DNA of 64,000 bases from Acetobacterium wieringae (GTDB lineage: Bacteria > Bacillota > Clostridia > Eubacteriales > Eubacteriaceae), in the NCBI RefSeq assembly GCF_001766835.1, contig NZ_LKEU01000030.1:62001-126000 (forward strand), in the 5' to 3' direction. The first letter of the stretch is position 1, and the number at the start of each line of letters is the position of its first letter. The position numbers and the translations under genes are program-made. Below the pieces are notes generated by a model. It was not told where the DNA came from, did not search any database, and saw nothing but the letters and a program-made list of their open reading frames with translations. Shown piece after piece: positions 52,878 to 61,041 of this stretch.

Positions 52878-55397
52878 TTACTTTTTAAGTTTATTGATCA
52901 GCTTAACCAGCTCATACCAAAGCACCGAGATCCCGGCAATGACAAAGACGATAAGAAATTGGAAAAGAGTGAGCGGAGCAAATTTCAAAAAGGCATTTAA
53001 GGGTGTATACAGGATCACAAAGAGCCCCACCAGCGTGCCAATACTTACAGTCCACATTACTTTATCGGTTGCCAGCCGTTTCATTGACTGAAAAGCAAAA
53101 TCATGATCGGAGCTATTGACTTGGACCAGGAAGAGATTCGCCAGCATAATAATGGCAAAACCCATGGTTCGGGCCAGCTCTGGGCTACCCGGATTCTGAT
53201 TCAGCATATAAAGATAGGTGCCGAAGGAGGCGGCAAACAGAACCAGACCCTGGCTGACGCTTTTTAACAGGATTTTAGCATTGAGTAGTTTTTCCTTGGG
53301 ATTTCGGGGCGGTCGCTCCATAATATCGGTTTCGGCGGGTTGGCGTTCCAGTACAATCGAGCAGGTGGGATCGATAATCAGCTCCAGCAAGACCACGTGC
53401 AGTGGCAATAACAGCAGGCTGGCCGGGGCAATTCCCATCAGTGGGGCCAGCAAGGCGGCAAAGGCAATCGGGATATGAATGGTAAAGACGTAGCCCACCG
53501 CTTTGCGGATATTGTCAAAAATCCGGCGGCCGTCCGCAACGGTATCGACAATGGTCGAGAAATTATCGTCCATTAAAATCAGATCGGCGGCCTCCCGGGA
53601 GACCTCGGAGCCCCGTTTGCCCATAGCAATCCCGATATCAGCATATTTCAGGGCCGGGGCATCATTGACACCGTCACCAGTCATGGCGACAATTTCGCCG
53701 TTTGCTTTAAAGGCTTTGACAATCCGCATCTTGTGTTCGGGAATAACCCGGGAAAAAATACTGACATCTTTAACTTTTTCGCAAAGTTGGGCATCAGTCA
53801 TCTGATTTAGCATGTCCCCGGTGATGATATGATCACAGTTTGGCATGCCGATTTTTCTGGCGATGCTGGCAGCGGTGATGCCGTTGTCACCGGTAATCAT
53901 TACCACCCGAATACCGGCCTGATTACAGCTGGCAATATCGGCTTTGACCGATTCCCGGGGGGGATCGGCCAACCCAATCAGACCACATAGGGTCAGCTGG
54001 CAATCTTCAATTGTCTCGGGAATATCGGCTTCGGTTTTGGGCTTCATCATACCGACGGCAATCACCCGCAGTCCTTGTTCGGACATGGCCCGGATTTTTT
54101 CATCTACCCGAGTCCGCTCGCTGGCCGTGAGCGTTGCGATCGTCAGAATTCGTTCCGGTGAGCCCTTGGCGGCAATGATAATCTCATCGTCGTGGAACCA
54201 GACGTGGCCCATCATTTTGAGTTCATTGGTAAAGGCATATTCGCTGATCAAACGTCCGCCAAAAAGGTGATCCCGGGAAATGCCAGCGGCTTCACAGTGG
54301 TTGAGCATCGCTTTTTCCATCGGGTCGTAGGCTTCGGTTTCACAGCCCAGGCCCATGATTTCACATAAGGTATCGAGATTACCATCAAGCGCCCAGGTCT
54401 CCTGGACAGTCATCTGATTCATGGTGATGGTGCCGGTTTTATCAACGCAGAGCACCGATACCGCTCCCAACGTTTCGACTGACGGCAGTTTACGCACCAA
54501 TGATTGCTTTTTAGCCAGCCGCCAGGCGCCCATCGACAGAAAGACGGTCAAAATGACTGGGAATTCTTCGGGGATCATGGCCATCGCCAGGGTAATCCCC
54601 GACAGGATGCTTTCAATCAGCCGGTCGCCCAGAGCGTGGTCGGGAATATTGATATAGGTAATCACGCCAACCAGGGCACAGAGGACGGCGGCAATGCCGG
54701 CGCAGAGTTTCACCAGGCTGCCAGTCTGCTTCTGGAGCGGTGTCGGTTCATCCGGCGCTTGCGCGACGTGGATCCCAATTTTTCCGTACTCGGTGGTGGG
54801 GCCAATTTTATCGACCTGAACCAGAGCCGTCCCCTGGGTCACCAGGGTACCGGCGTAGCAATAGTCGTTGCGCCAGTGATCTGAAGTGGGATTGGTGTTG
54901 CGGGTGGCAATTTTCCAGACGCCCTCGGCTTCTCCGGTTAATGACGATTCATCAATACAACAATCATTGCAGCGAATCACAAAGCCGTCAGCCGGGATTT
55001 TAACGCCTTCATGGATCATCATCAGATCGCCGGGCACTAGATCGACGCTGGCGATGGTGACTTCCTGACCGTCCCGAATGACTTTGACATGGGGCGCCGA
55101 TAAATCTTTCAGGGCATTGAGGGTTTTGTCGGTTTTCCATTCCTGGATCACATCGATGCTGATGATGCCGATGACAAAGATCAGCATGATGGCACCATCT
55201 CGGGGTTCTCCGAGGACAAAATAGATGGCAGCTGCCACCAGCAGTAGCACAAACATCGGCTCGCTGATAATGTGCAGTAGTTTGTGAAAAAAGCTTTCTT
55301 TTTTCTGGGGGGCCAATTCGTTTTTGCCATACTGCTGTTGTCGCAGGGCGGCTTCTTTGGTGGTCAGTCCCACCGGGTTATTTGAGTTTTCGGTCAT
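52878..55397 (-). CDS. Cation-transporting P-type ATPase, P2 family with PEEFP motif
   Basis: An 839-residue P-type ATPase. The start at 55397 (MTENSNNPVGLTTKEAA) is set by GGAGGAACC upstream. Motifs: actuator LTGEAE (about 153), transmembrane MIPEEFPVILTVF in place of the usual PEGLP, phosphorylation DKTGTIT at D319, MITGDNGITA, and MTGDGVNDAPAL. The C-terminal membrane part has ELIIDPTCSIVLE instead of NLITD, so the ion may differ from the pump at 15469. A structured leader with a terminator precedes it, pointing to ion-responsive control. Confidence 0.9.
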   Translation of the reverse strand: MTENSNNPVGLTTKEAALRQQQYGKNELAPQKKESFFHKLLHIISEPMFVLLLVAAAIYFVLGEPRDGAIMLIFVIGIISIDVIQEWKTDKTLNALKDLSAPHVKVIRDGQEVTIASVDLVPGDLMMIHEGVKIPADGFVIRCNDCCIDESSLTGEAEGVWKIATRNTNPTSDHWRNDYCYAGTLVTQGTALVQVDKIGPTTEYGKIGIHVAQAPDEPTPLQKQTGSLVKLCAGIAAVLCALVGVITYINIPDHALGDRLIESILSGITLAMAMIPEEFPVILTVFLSMGAWRLAKKQSLVRKLPSVETLGAVSVLCVDKTGTITMNQMTVQETWALDGNLDTLCEIMGLGCETEAYDPMEKAMLNHCEAAGISRDHLFGGRLISEYAFTNELKMMGHVWFHDDEIIIAAKGSPERILTIATLTASERTRVDEKIRAMSEQGLRVIAVGMMKPKTEADIPETIEDCQLTLCGLIGLADPPRESVKADIASCNQAGIRVVMITGDNGITAASIARKIGMPNCDHIITGDMLNQMTDAQLCEKVKDVSIFSRVIPEHKMRIVKAFKANGEIVAMTGDGVNDAPALKYADIGIAMGKRGSEVSREAADLILMDDNFSTIVDTVADGRRIFDNIRKAVGYVFTIHIPIAFAALLAPLMGIAPASLLLLPLHVVLLELIIDPTCSIVLERQPAETDIMERPPRNPKEKLLNAKILLKSVSQGLVLFAASFGTYLYMLNQNPGSPELARTMGFAIIMLANLFLVQVNSSDHDFAFQSMKRLATDKVMWTVSIGTLVGLFVILYTPLNAFLKFAPLTLFQFLIVFVIAGISVLWYELVKLINKLKK

Positions 55398-55480
55398 AAG
55401 GTTCCTCCATTTTCTGTTTTGCCTGATTATAAAAACTCTCAGCACTCAGGAGATGGTCTTATCTGTTCTCAAAAAGGTAT

Positions 55481-55630
55481 AAAAAAAACACCCATGGAAC
55501 AAAATTCTGTCCCACAGATGCGAAAAATCAAATCTGCTGCCGCTGTAGCGGCCCGGCTCCAAAAACACGTATGTTGATGGCCTGATCAGGTTGTACTGTC
55601 GATTAATATGCAGTGCAAAGAGATACGTTT
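55481..55630 (-). promoter_or_regulatory. Structured leader with terminator before the second P-type ATPase (unidentified riboswitch candidate)
   Basis: After a consensus promoter the minus-strand leader contains ACGTAT/ATACGT (55628-55623 and 55572-55567), a CCTGATCAGG palindrome, a GCCGCT-ACA-GCGGC hairpin, and two mutually exclusive structures. One is CAGAT...ATCTG, an antiterminator. The other is a 12-bp terminator (55520-55509 with 55500-55489) followed by eight T. This is the layout of a transcriptional riboswitch. It does not match yybP-ykoY, M-box, NiCo or fluoride RNAs by eye. Confidence 0.6.
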
Positions 55631-55659
55631 ATTTTAAGGCCGGGAATCGCATTTGTCAA
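55631..55659 (-). promoter_or_regulatory. Promoter of the second P-type ATPase leader
   Basis: On the minus strand TTGACA (55659-55654), a 17-nt spacer and TAAAAT (55636-55631) match the consensus. The promoter begins 12 nt upstream of position 55671, in the gap behind the FluC gene. Confidence 0.8.
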
Positions 55660-55670
55660 GCGTAAATTAT

Positions 55671-56030
55671 CTAGCCGATCAGGGTGTTTGCCATCAGGAA
55701 ACCGCCATAAAAGGCGCCAAAGCTGAGTACGAGGGTGGCCACCACATAAAAGATGGCACTGAGGATGCGGTTGTTCTTTAGCAGCACAAAGTCTTCAAAC
55801 ATAAAGGTCGAAAAAGTGGTATAGGCCCCCAGAAAGCCTTCGGCAAAAAGGCCATAAAGCAGGGTTGAAATATCAAAACCGGTGACAACACCAAGTAGAA
55901 AGGCGCCGGAAACATTAATCACGAAGGTGCCGATCGGGAGGTGTTGATGCCGTGTGGCAAAGCGTTTGCCCAGATAAAAACGGGTGGTACTACCCAAAGC
56001 TCCGCCTATAATAACGCATAAAGTTTCCAT
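55671..56030 (-). CDS. crcB: Fluoride channel FluC/CrcB, second subunit
   Basis: A 119-residue, four-helix protein of the fluoride exporter family. GGALGSTTRFYLG (about 9-21), GTFVINVSGAFLLG (about 34-47) with the conserved Asn, and GAYTTFSTF (about 68-76) with the pore-lining Phe are all present. It is encoded 12 nt after another FluC gene, so the two probably assemble as a heterodimer, as reported for paired Firmicute FluC proteins. Expression follows the upstream fluoride riboswitch. Confidence 0.93.
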   Translation of the reverse strand: METLCVIIGGALGSTTRFYLGKRFATRHQHLPIGTFVINVSGAFLLGVVTGFDISTLLYGLFAEGFLGAYTTFSTFMFEDFVLLKNNRILSAIFYVVATLVLSFGAFYGGFLMANTLIG

Positions 56031-56042
56031 CAGGTGTTTTCC

Positions 56043-56480
56043 TTAATTGCTATCAAGGCTGAATCGGATTGCCAGATTTTTTCCCACTGGGTGTAAAATA
56101 TGATGGCCGAGCAGATGGCCCAGGTAAACCGCACCGACTCCGAGGATAATGGAGGCCGCCACATAGGTACAGAAAAACCGCAGATAACCGGCGTCCAGAA
56201 TATTCAGGCTTTCTTTGCAAAAGGTTGAGTAGGTGGTAAAGGCGCCCACCAGTCCGGCGGTTAGGCCAAGCTTTAAATCGGTGCTGATCCGTTCGGTTTT
56301 AGAAAAAATGGCATTCAGTGACCCCAGAATCAGACAGCCAAGCAGATTGATAAAAAGAATTGTTAAGGCCAGATTAATGAGCGGATCAGAGAATTGAAAA
56401 AGGTTGGGGGAGCTTTTTAACTCAAACCGCAGCAGCGCACCCAGGGCACCGCCAGCGGCGATAAAGTAGTATTTTTTCAT
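56043..56480 (-). CDS. crcB: Fluoride channel FluC/CrcB, first subunit
   Basis: A 145-residue, four-helix FluC protein: GGALGALLRFEL (about 10-21), LFINLLGCLILGSL (about 42-55) and GAFTTYSTF (about 79-87). It exports fluoride passively to keep the cytoplasm clear of it. First gene after the fluoride riboswitch, with AGGAGGACTGTC before its start. It is longer than its partner by a C-terminal tail of polar residues. Confidence 0.93.
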   Translation of the reverse strand: MKKYYFIAAGGALGALLRFELKSSPNLFQFSDPLINLALTILFINLLGCLILGSLNAIFSKTERISTDLKLGLTAGLVGAFTTYSTFCKESLNILDAGYLRFFCTYVAASIILGVGAVYLGHLLGHHILHPVGKNLAIRFSLDSN

Positions 56481-56560
56481 GACAGTCCTCCTGACTTAAG
56501 TGACAAAACATTTCGACACGAAGGGATTAAAATTTTGTGAGGTGGGTTATTTTAGACAAT

Positions 56561-56591
56561 AAAAAACCTGCAGCATTACAAATCCTGCAGG
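56561..56591 (-). terminator. Expression-platform terminator of the fluoride riboswitch
   Basis: On the minus strand CCTGCAG (56591-56585) pairs with CTGCAGG (56573-56567), followed by TTTTTT. Its 5' arm overlaps the 3' end of the aptamer, so ligand binding should prevent it forming. Confidence 0.9.
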
Positions 56592-56638
56592 AGTCATCAG
56601 CTGATAAGCAATTTTGGTGAACTCCATCACCTTCTATG
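56585..56638 (-). ncRNA. Fluoride riboswitch (crcB motif)
   Basis: The minus strand reads GGTGATGGAGTTCACC (56635-56620) then GCTGATGACTCCTGC (56602-56588). These are the two conserved blocks of the fluoride aptamer, GGnGAUGG-nnn-UCnCC and GCUGAUGnCnCCURC, at normal spacing. It lies between a sigma-A promoter and the two FluC genes and overlaps a terminator, the arrangement of a fluoride-activated transcriptional switch. Confidence 0.95.
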
Positions 56639-56643
56639 AAATA

Positions 56644-56672
56644 ATGTTATCATGAGGAAATAATCGTGTCAA
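56644..56672 (-). promoter_or_regulatory. Promoter of the fluoride riboswitch operon
   Basis: On the minus strand TTGACA (56672-56667), a 17-nt spacer and TAACAT (56649-56644). Transcription would start just before the aptamer. Confidence 0.8.
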
Positions 56673-56938
56673 TAAAAGGTGGTGCTGAAATCGAAATCAA
56701 AATAAAACCGAAATAAGTGTGGTCAGATTTGAAGGTTTTTTTCAATAAATAATTGAGATTTTCATTTTGATCGATTAAACTATAAAACAGGTGATGAAGT
56801 TCGCCCTGGCAACCGCCAAAATGCGTTAAGCTGATGACTTCTGTTAAAATACAGAATCGTTGGCTTTTTTTGATTGCCGCAGCATTTTTTGCGGCCCACG
56901 TTTTTATCAGAGATCCAACCAGGAGAGGTAGTGTGAAT

Positions 56939-58618
56939 ATGAGTAAAGATGAGACTATCACCGCCATCGATGAGGTGGCTGCTTTACTCCGGGCCACCGG
57001 GGTTTGCGAAGAAGACACCATAAAAATTGGGAATTTAAAAGAAAAAATTAAAAACCGGGAGCTGGTTATTTCGGTGATTGGTCAGTTTAAACGAGGTAAA
57101 ACCACCTTCATCAATGGGGTGCTGGATGCTGAAGTACTGCCAGTGGGGATTATTCCAGTCACCTCGGTGGCCACCAAAATTCAGTACGGTGGCGCCCTGG
57201 CCGAGGTTTGTTTTAAAACCGGAGAGTGTCAGCCAGTACCGCTTACGCAGCTAGTCGGCTATATTGCCGAGCAGCAAAACCCCAATAATCAGAAAGGGGT
57301 TTCCTTTGTGAACCTGTTTTTGCCCAACCCTTTTTTAAAGGATGGGCTGATTCTGGTGGACACCCCGGGGGTCGGATCGATTCATCAGAATAATACGGAT
57401 GAAGCCTATGCCTTGATGAAAGACAGCGATGCGATTGTTTTTATGCTGTCGGTGGACAGTCCGATTAACGAAATTGAGCGGGAATTTTTAAGCGAAGCCC
57501 GCAACTACGCCGCCAAGTTTTATTTTGCGATCAATAAGATCGACACCATCAGCCCGGCCGATTTGAGCGCCTATCTGGGTTATTGTCATGATATTCTCTG
57601 TCAGATCATGGAGGTGGAAGCGATTGAACTATTTGCCATTAGTGCCCGAACCAAAGCTGGAATGGCTGCGCTTTTTGATAAAATCACCGGGGACATGGCG
57701 GTTTCGGCCGACCGGATTATTCTTGATTCGGTCCAGATTAAGTTTCGGGAGTCGCTGGCAGCGGCGCTGTCCCATCTTATGCTATACCGCCAGGCTTATA
57801 GTATGCCACTGGACAATCTGGAAGAAAAACGCTGCGAACTGGAAGAAAAACTGAGAAGTCTGGATCAGCTTACCAAAGATGCCAGCTTTTATCTGCTACG
57901 CAACATTGACGAGCTGCTGGAGCAGATTCGGGCAGTGCTGCAGGATGGCGCCAGGGAGATTGGGAAGAAGCTGGCTGAGGAATTGGCGGCAGCCTATCAG
58001 CAGCATCAGCAGAATAAAACAAGAGATCTTGAGAGCGTGCTGATGGCGCTGCTCGATACCTGCCTGACCCAGCATCTTAGCGACCTCAGCGAGACCGGGC
58101 TTAACAGCCTGTCCCGGGGTTATGAGCATCTGGCGGCAATTCTCAATCAGCAGATTGATGATCTCAAAGCGTTTCTGGGTCAGGTGGTGGCGGAACTCTT
58201 CGGCATAAACTATCAGGTTGATACCACTGTGCATACTTTGTCCTCCCGGGATGATTTCTACGTCAAGGTCAATCAGAAACCGGCGGCTTTTTTGGTGGAT
58301 ATCAATGATATGGTTTACCTGTTGCCCCGGGGTTACGCCAATAAAAAGATCTACGCCCGTTATCAGCAGAAGATGGCCACCGATACTGAGCATAATGTCA
58401 ACAACATGATTTATAATTATCAGTACAAAATCCGCGAAAGCGTCAGGGATTTTACGGCCGCACTGGAACAGGAGTCGGCGACTTTAAAAACTGATCTCAC
58501 CGATCTGGTTAACCGGGTCATTGCCGATAAGGAAGATACAAAAAAAGAGTTGGGCGATAAGATCCGGATGCTGGATGAGACCTGTGTGCACTTGCAAGCG
58601 GCACTTGAGACGCTGTGA
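56939..58618 (+). CDS. Dynamin-like GTPase
   Basis: A 559-residue protein with an N-terminal dynamin-family GTPase domain: G1 GQFKRGKTTFING (about 42-54), G3 DTPGVGSIHQNN (about 141), G4 NKID (about 200). Long helical segments follow (about 290-380 and 500-555), as in bacterial dynamin-like proteins that remodel membranes. I chose the ATG at 56939 (or GTG 56933) because AGGAGAGG is just upstream; the frame runs back to 56834 without a ribosome site. Transcribed divergently from the fluoride operon. Its cellular role is open. Confidence 0.85.
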   Translation: MSKDETITAIDEVAALLRATGVCEEDTIKIGNLKEKIKNRELVISVIGQFKRGKTTFINGVLDAEVLPVGIIPVTSVATKIQYGGALAEVCFKTGECQPVPLTQLVGYIAEQQNPNNQKGVSFVNLFLPNPFLKDGLILVDTPGVGSIHQNNTDEAYALMKDSDAIVFMLSVDSPINEIEREFLSEARNYAAKFYFAINKIDTISPADLSAYLGYCHDILCQIMEVEAIELFAISARTKAGMAALFDKITGDMAVSADRIILDSVQIKFRESLAAALSHLMLYRQAYSMPLDNLEEKRCELEEKLRSLDQLTKDASFYLLRNIDELLEQIRAVLQDGAREIGKKLAEELAAAYQQHQQNKTRDLESVLMALLDTCLTQHLSDLSETGLNSLSRGYEHLAAILNQQIDDLKAFLGQVVAELFGINYQVDTTVHTLSSRDDFYVKVNQKPAAFLVDINDMVYLLPRGYANKKIYARYQQKMATDTEHNVNNMIYNYQYKIRESVRDFTAALEQESATLKTDLTDLVNRVIADKEDTKKELGDKIRMLDETCVHLQAALETL

Positions 58619-58731
58619 GAAGAACAGGGGTCACGAGAGATTAAAAACGCCGGAATAAAAAATTTGCTCAACATCAAGCAAACGGGGTATACTAAAAGAC
58701 AATAGTAAATTTACTTCAGGAGGCATACATC

Positions 58732-59721
58732 ATGTTTGAGAACAATGAGCTGGGACTCGAATTGTCAACGGCAATGCTGATCGCTGCAGCAAAGAAGCGG
58801 GGCATTACGGTTGAGATTCTGGATGCTGAGGATAATTTTATCCGGCTTACAAAAGGCGAAAAAACCGAATACGTCAAGCAGGCGACACGGACTTCAAAGG
58901 ATACCTATATTGCGCCACTGATTATGGAGAATAAAGAAGTCACCAAACTGGTGCTGAGGGAGCTGGGGATCAATGTGCCAGCCGGGATGATGGTGCAATC
59001 GGTGGATGAAGCGATGGCCCATTTTGAAAGCTTTCGGGGTCGGGATCTGGTGGTCAAACCCAAATCCAGCAATTTTGGTCTGGGAATCGCGATTTTCAAA
59101 AATCTCCAGTGTGCAGGTTGTTTTCAGCTGGCGGTGGTCCAGGCCTTTGAGTATGATACAACAGTGCTGATTGAAACATTTGTCCCCGGAAAAGAGTATC
59201 GCTTTCTGGTTATTGGCGCTGAGGTGGTGGGAATCCTTCATCGGGTGCCAGCCAATGTGGTGGGAGATGGAATTCATACGATTGTCGAGCTGGTGGCCGA
59301 AAAAAACCGCAATCCGCTCCGGGGTAAGGGCTATGTGACGCCGCTGGAGAAGCTTACGCTGGATGATACCGAAATCGCTTTTCTTGGCGAACAGCATAAA
59401 ACGGTTGCGACCATTCCCAAAGCGGGCGAAACCGTTTATCTGCGGGAAAACTCCAATATTAGCACTGGCGGCGACAGCATCGATTTTACCGATGCGATTC
59501 GTGAGGACTATAAGGCCATAGCGGTGGCAGCTGCCAAAGCGGTGGGGACCAACATCTGCGGCGCCGATATCATTATTTCAGATATCAAGGCCAAACCGGA
59601 TGCCTCCAACTACAGTATTATTGAGCTAAACTTTAATCCGGCCCTGCACATTCACAATTACCCCTTTGTCGGGCAGAACCGCCACGTCGATGACAAGGTT
59701 CTTGATCTGCTGGGGTTTTAA
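58732..59721 (+). CDS. ATP-grasp ligase related to the glutathione-synthetase half of GshF
   Basis: A 329-residue ATP-grasp protein. It begins FENNELGLELSTAMLIAAAKKRGI and continues ...EDNFIRL...EYVKQAT...IMENKEVTK, a sequence characteristic of the C-terminal module of bifunctional GshAB/GshF and of cyanophycin synthetase. ATP-binding and Mg2+ residues fit: VVKPKSSNFGLGI (about 102), IETFVPGKEYRFLV (about 144) and IIELNFNPALH (about 301). The gamma-glutamylcysteine ligase half is absent, so it is a stand-alone peptide or thiol ligase of unknown substrate. Ribosome site CAGGAGG. Confidence 0.8.
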   Translation: MFENNELGLELSTAMLIAAAKKRGITVEILDAEDNFIRLTKGEKTEYVKQATRTSKDTYIAPLIMENKEVTKLVLRELGINVPAGMMVQSVDEAMAHFESFRGRDLVVKPKSSNFGLGIAIFKNLQCAGCFQLAVVQAFEYDTTVLIETFVPGKEYRFLVIGAEVVGILHRVPANVVGDGIHTIVELVAEKNRNPLRGKGYVTPLEKLTLDDTEIAFLGEQHKTVATIPKAGETVYLRENSNISTGGDSIDFTDAIREDYKAIAVAAAKAVGTNICGADIIISDIKAKPDASNYSIIELNFNPALHIHNYPFVGQNRHVDDKVLDLLGF

Positions 59722-59735
59722 GCGAATAAAACCCT

Positions 59736-59773
59736 AAAACCAGTCGTTTGAAAAGAAGCGGCTGGTTTTTTGG
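59736..59773 (+). terminator. Intrinsic terminator after the ATP-grasp gene
   Basis: AAAACCAGTCG (59736-59746) pairs with CGGCTGGTTTT (59759-59769), followed by TT. Confidence 0.85.
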
Positions 59774-59776
59774 CAG

Positions 59777-59899
59777 CTAACTCAGCTGGCCCGATGGAAT
59801 AGTTGTCACACTGCCGGTATTGTCATAGTTTCGGGCAACCTCCATAAAATCGGACATGGCCGGGCTTAGATGCTTGTCTTTATGATAAACCAGTATGAA
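59777..59899 (-). pseudogene. C-terminal remnant of a LysR-type regulator
   Basis: The minus strand encodes FILVYHKDKHLSPAMSDF followed by MEVARNYDNTGSVTTIPSGQLS and a TAG (59779-59777). The pattern YHKDKHLSPAM.DFM is typical of the end of LysR substrate-binding domains. An in-frame TAA directly precedes it (59902-59900) and there is no start, so only about 41 codons remain of a gene of about 300. The remaining sequence to 60010 is AT-rich, without a gene. Confidence 0.6.
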
Positions 59900-60010
59900 T
59901 TATATAAAATAATACCATTTCACTTATAACATGGCAAGGGTTATACTTAACCTAACATGCATGTAATTAAAAGAAAGCGAAGAAATAGGACCTATTTTTG
60001 AGGAATAAAG

Positions 60011-60910
60011 ATGACAACACTGACAATCAGTCAAGCAGAAGAAAAACGAGTTAAAGGATTGGGGTTTTTAAGTAATAAGGGAACTGACAATTTCTCGGGT
60101 CGGGTGATTACCGAAAATGGTTTAATCACTGTGGAACAGGCTAAAAAAATTGTGGAGGCCGCCGAAAAATATGGCAATGGCTATTTAGCGTTAACCTCTC
60201 GTTTAACCATCGAGTGTCAGGGGATTCCCTTTGAGCAGATCGATGCCTTTCGGAATTATCTGGCAGAAGCTGGAATCGAAACCGGGGGAACCGGAGCAAA
60301 GATCCGTCCGGTTATGTCCTGTAAAGGCAGCACCTGTCAATATGGTTTAATTGATACCTTTGGGCTTGCCAAAGAAATTCATGACCGTTTTTATACCGGG
60401 ATGCGAAATGTCACCCTGCCACACAAATTTAAAATTGCGGTGGGGGGCTGTCCCAATAATTGTGTCAAGCCGGATCTTAACGATGTCGGCATCATCGGTC
60501 AATTTCAACCGATTGTTAATCAGTCAGCATGTCGGCACTGCAAAAACTGTGGTGTTGTCAAAGCCTGTGCCGTCGGTGCTATGCAACTGGTTGACGAAAA
60601 GATCGAAATGGATGCTCAGGCATGTCTCAACTGCGGCATCTGTATTGGCAAATGTCCCTTTGAGGCGGTTGTTGGTGGCGATCGGGGTTATAAAATCGTG
60701 ATTGGCGGTCGTTGGGGCAAACAGGTAAATCGGGGACATGCATTGAAGCGGATCATTTTAAATCAGAAAGAACTTCTGGACACCGTTGAAAAAATAGTCA
60801 ATTTTTACTCAGACAATGGTTTGCCACGGGAACGGTTAGCCCAGACCATCGAGCGGATCGGCTTTGATGCAGTTGAAACGGTCTTATTAAACGATGAAAA
60901 GCTGAGATAG
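60011..60910 (+). CDS. Siroheme nitrite/sulfite reductase-like protein with two ferredoxin clusters
   Basis: A 299-residue protein. An N-terminal ferredoxin-like half domain is followed by siroheme-[4Fe-4S] ligands CKGSTC (about 105-110) and GGCPNNC (about 144-150). Two inserted [4Fe-4S] motifs come next, CRHCKNCGVVKAC (about 174-186) and CLNCGICIGKCP (about 205-216). This resembles the small dissimilatory-type sulfite/nitrite reductases such as AsrC. It probably reduces sulfite or another oxyanion with low-potential electrons in the cytoplasm. No AsrA/AsrB genes are adjacent; two FAD oxidoreductase genes follow and could be partners. Confidence 0.85.
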   Translation: MTTLTISQAEEKRVKGLGFLSNKGTDNFSGRVITENGLITVEQAKKIVEAAEKYGNGYLALTSRLTIECQGIPFEQIDAFRNYLAEAGIETGGTGAKIRPVMSCKGSTCQYGLIDTFGLAKEIHDRFYTGMRNVTLPHKFKIAVGGCPNNCVKPDLNDVGIIGQFQPIVNQSACRHCKNCGVVKACAVGAMQLVDEKIEMDAQACLNCGICIGKCPFEAVVGGDRGYKIVIGGRWGKQVNRGHALKRIILNQKELLDTVEKIVNFYSDNGLPRERLAQTIERIGFDAVETVLLNDEKLR

Positions 60911-61041
60911 CCGGATGAAAACTCTGTCAGAAGCAAATCAATTCGCAGAAATTCCATAAAAGATGGCTAATTAAAAGGATTCGGGGTAAGAATATGAAAT
61001 AGAATCAATTACAAAAAAACAAGGGCAAAGAGGGACTGGAA

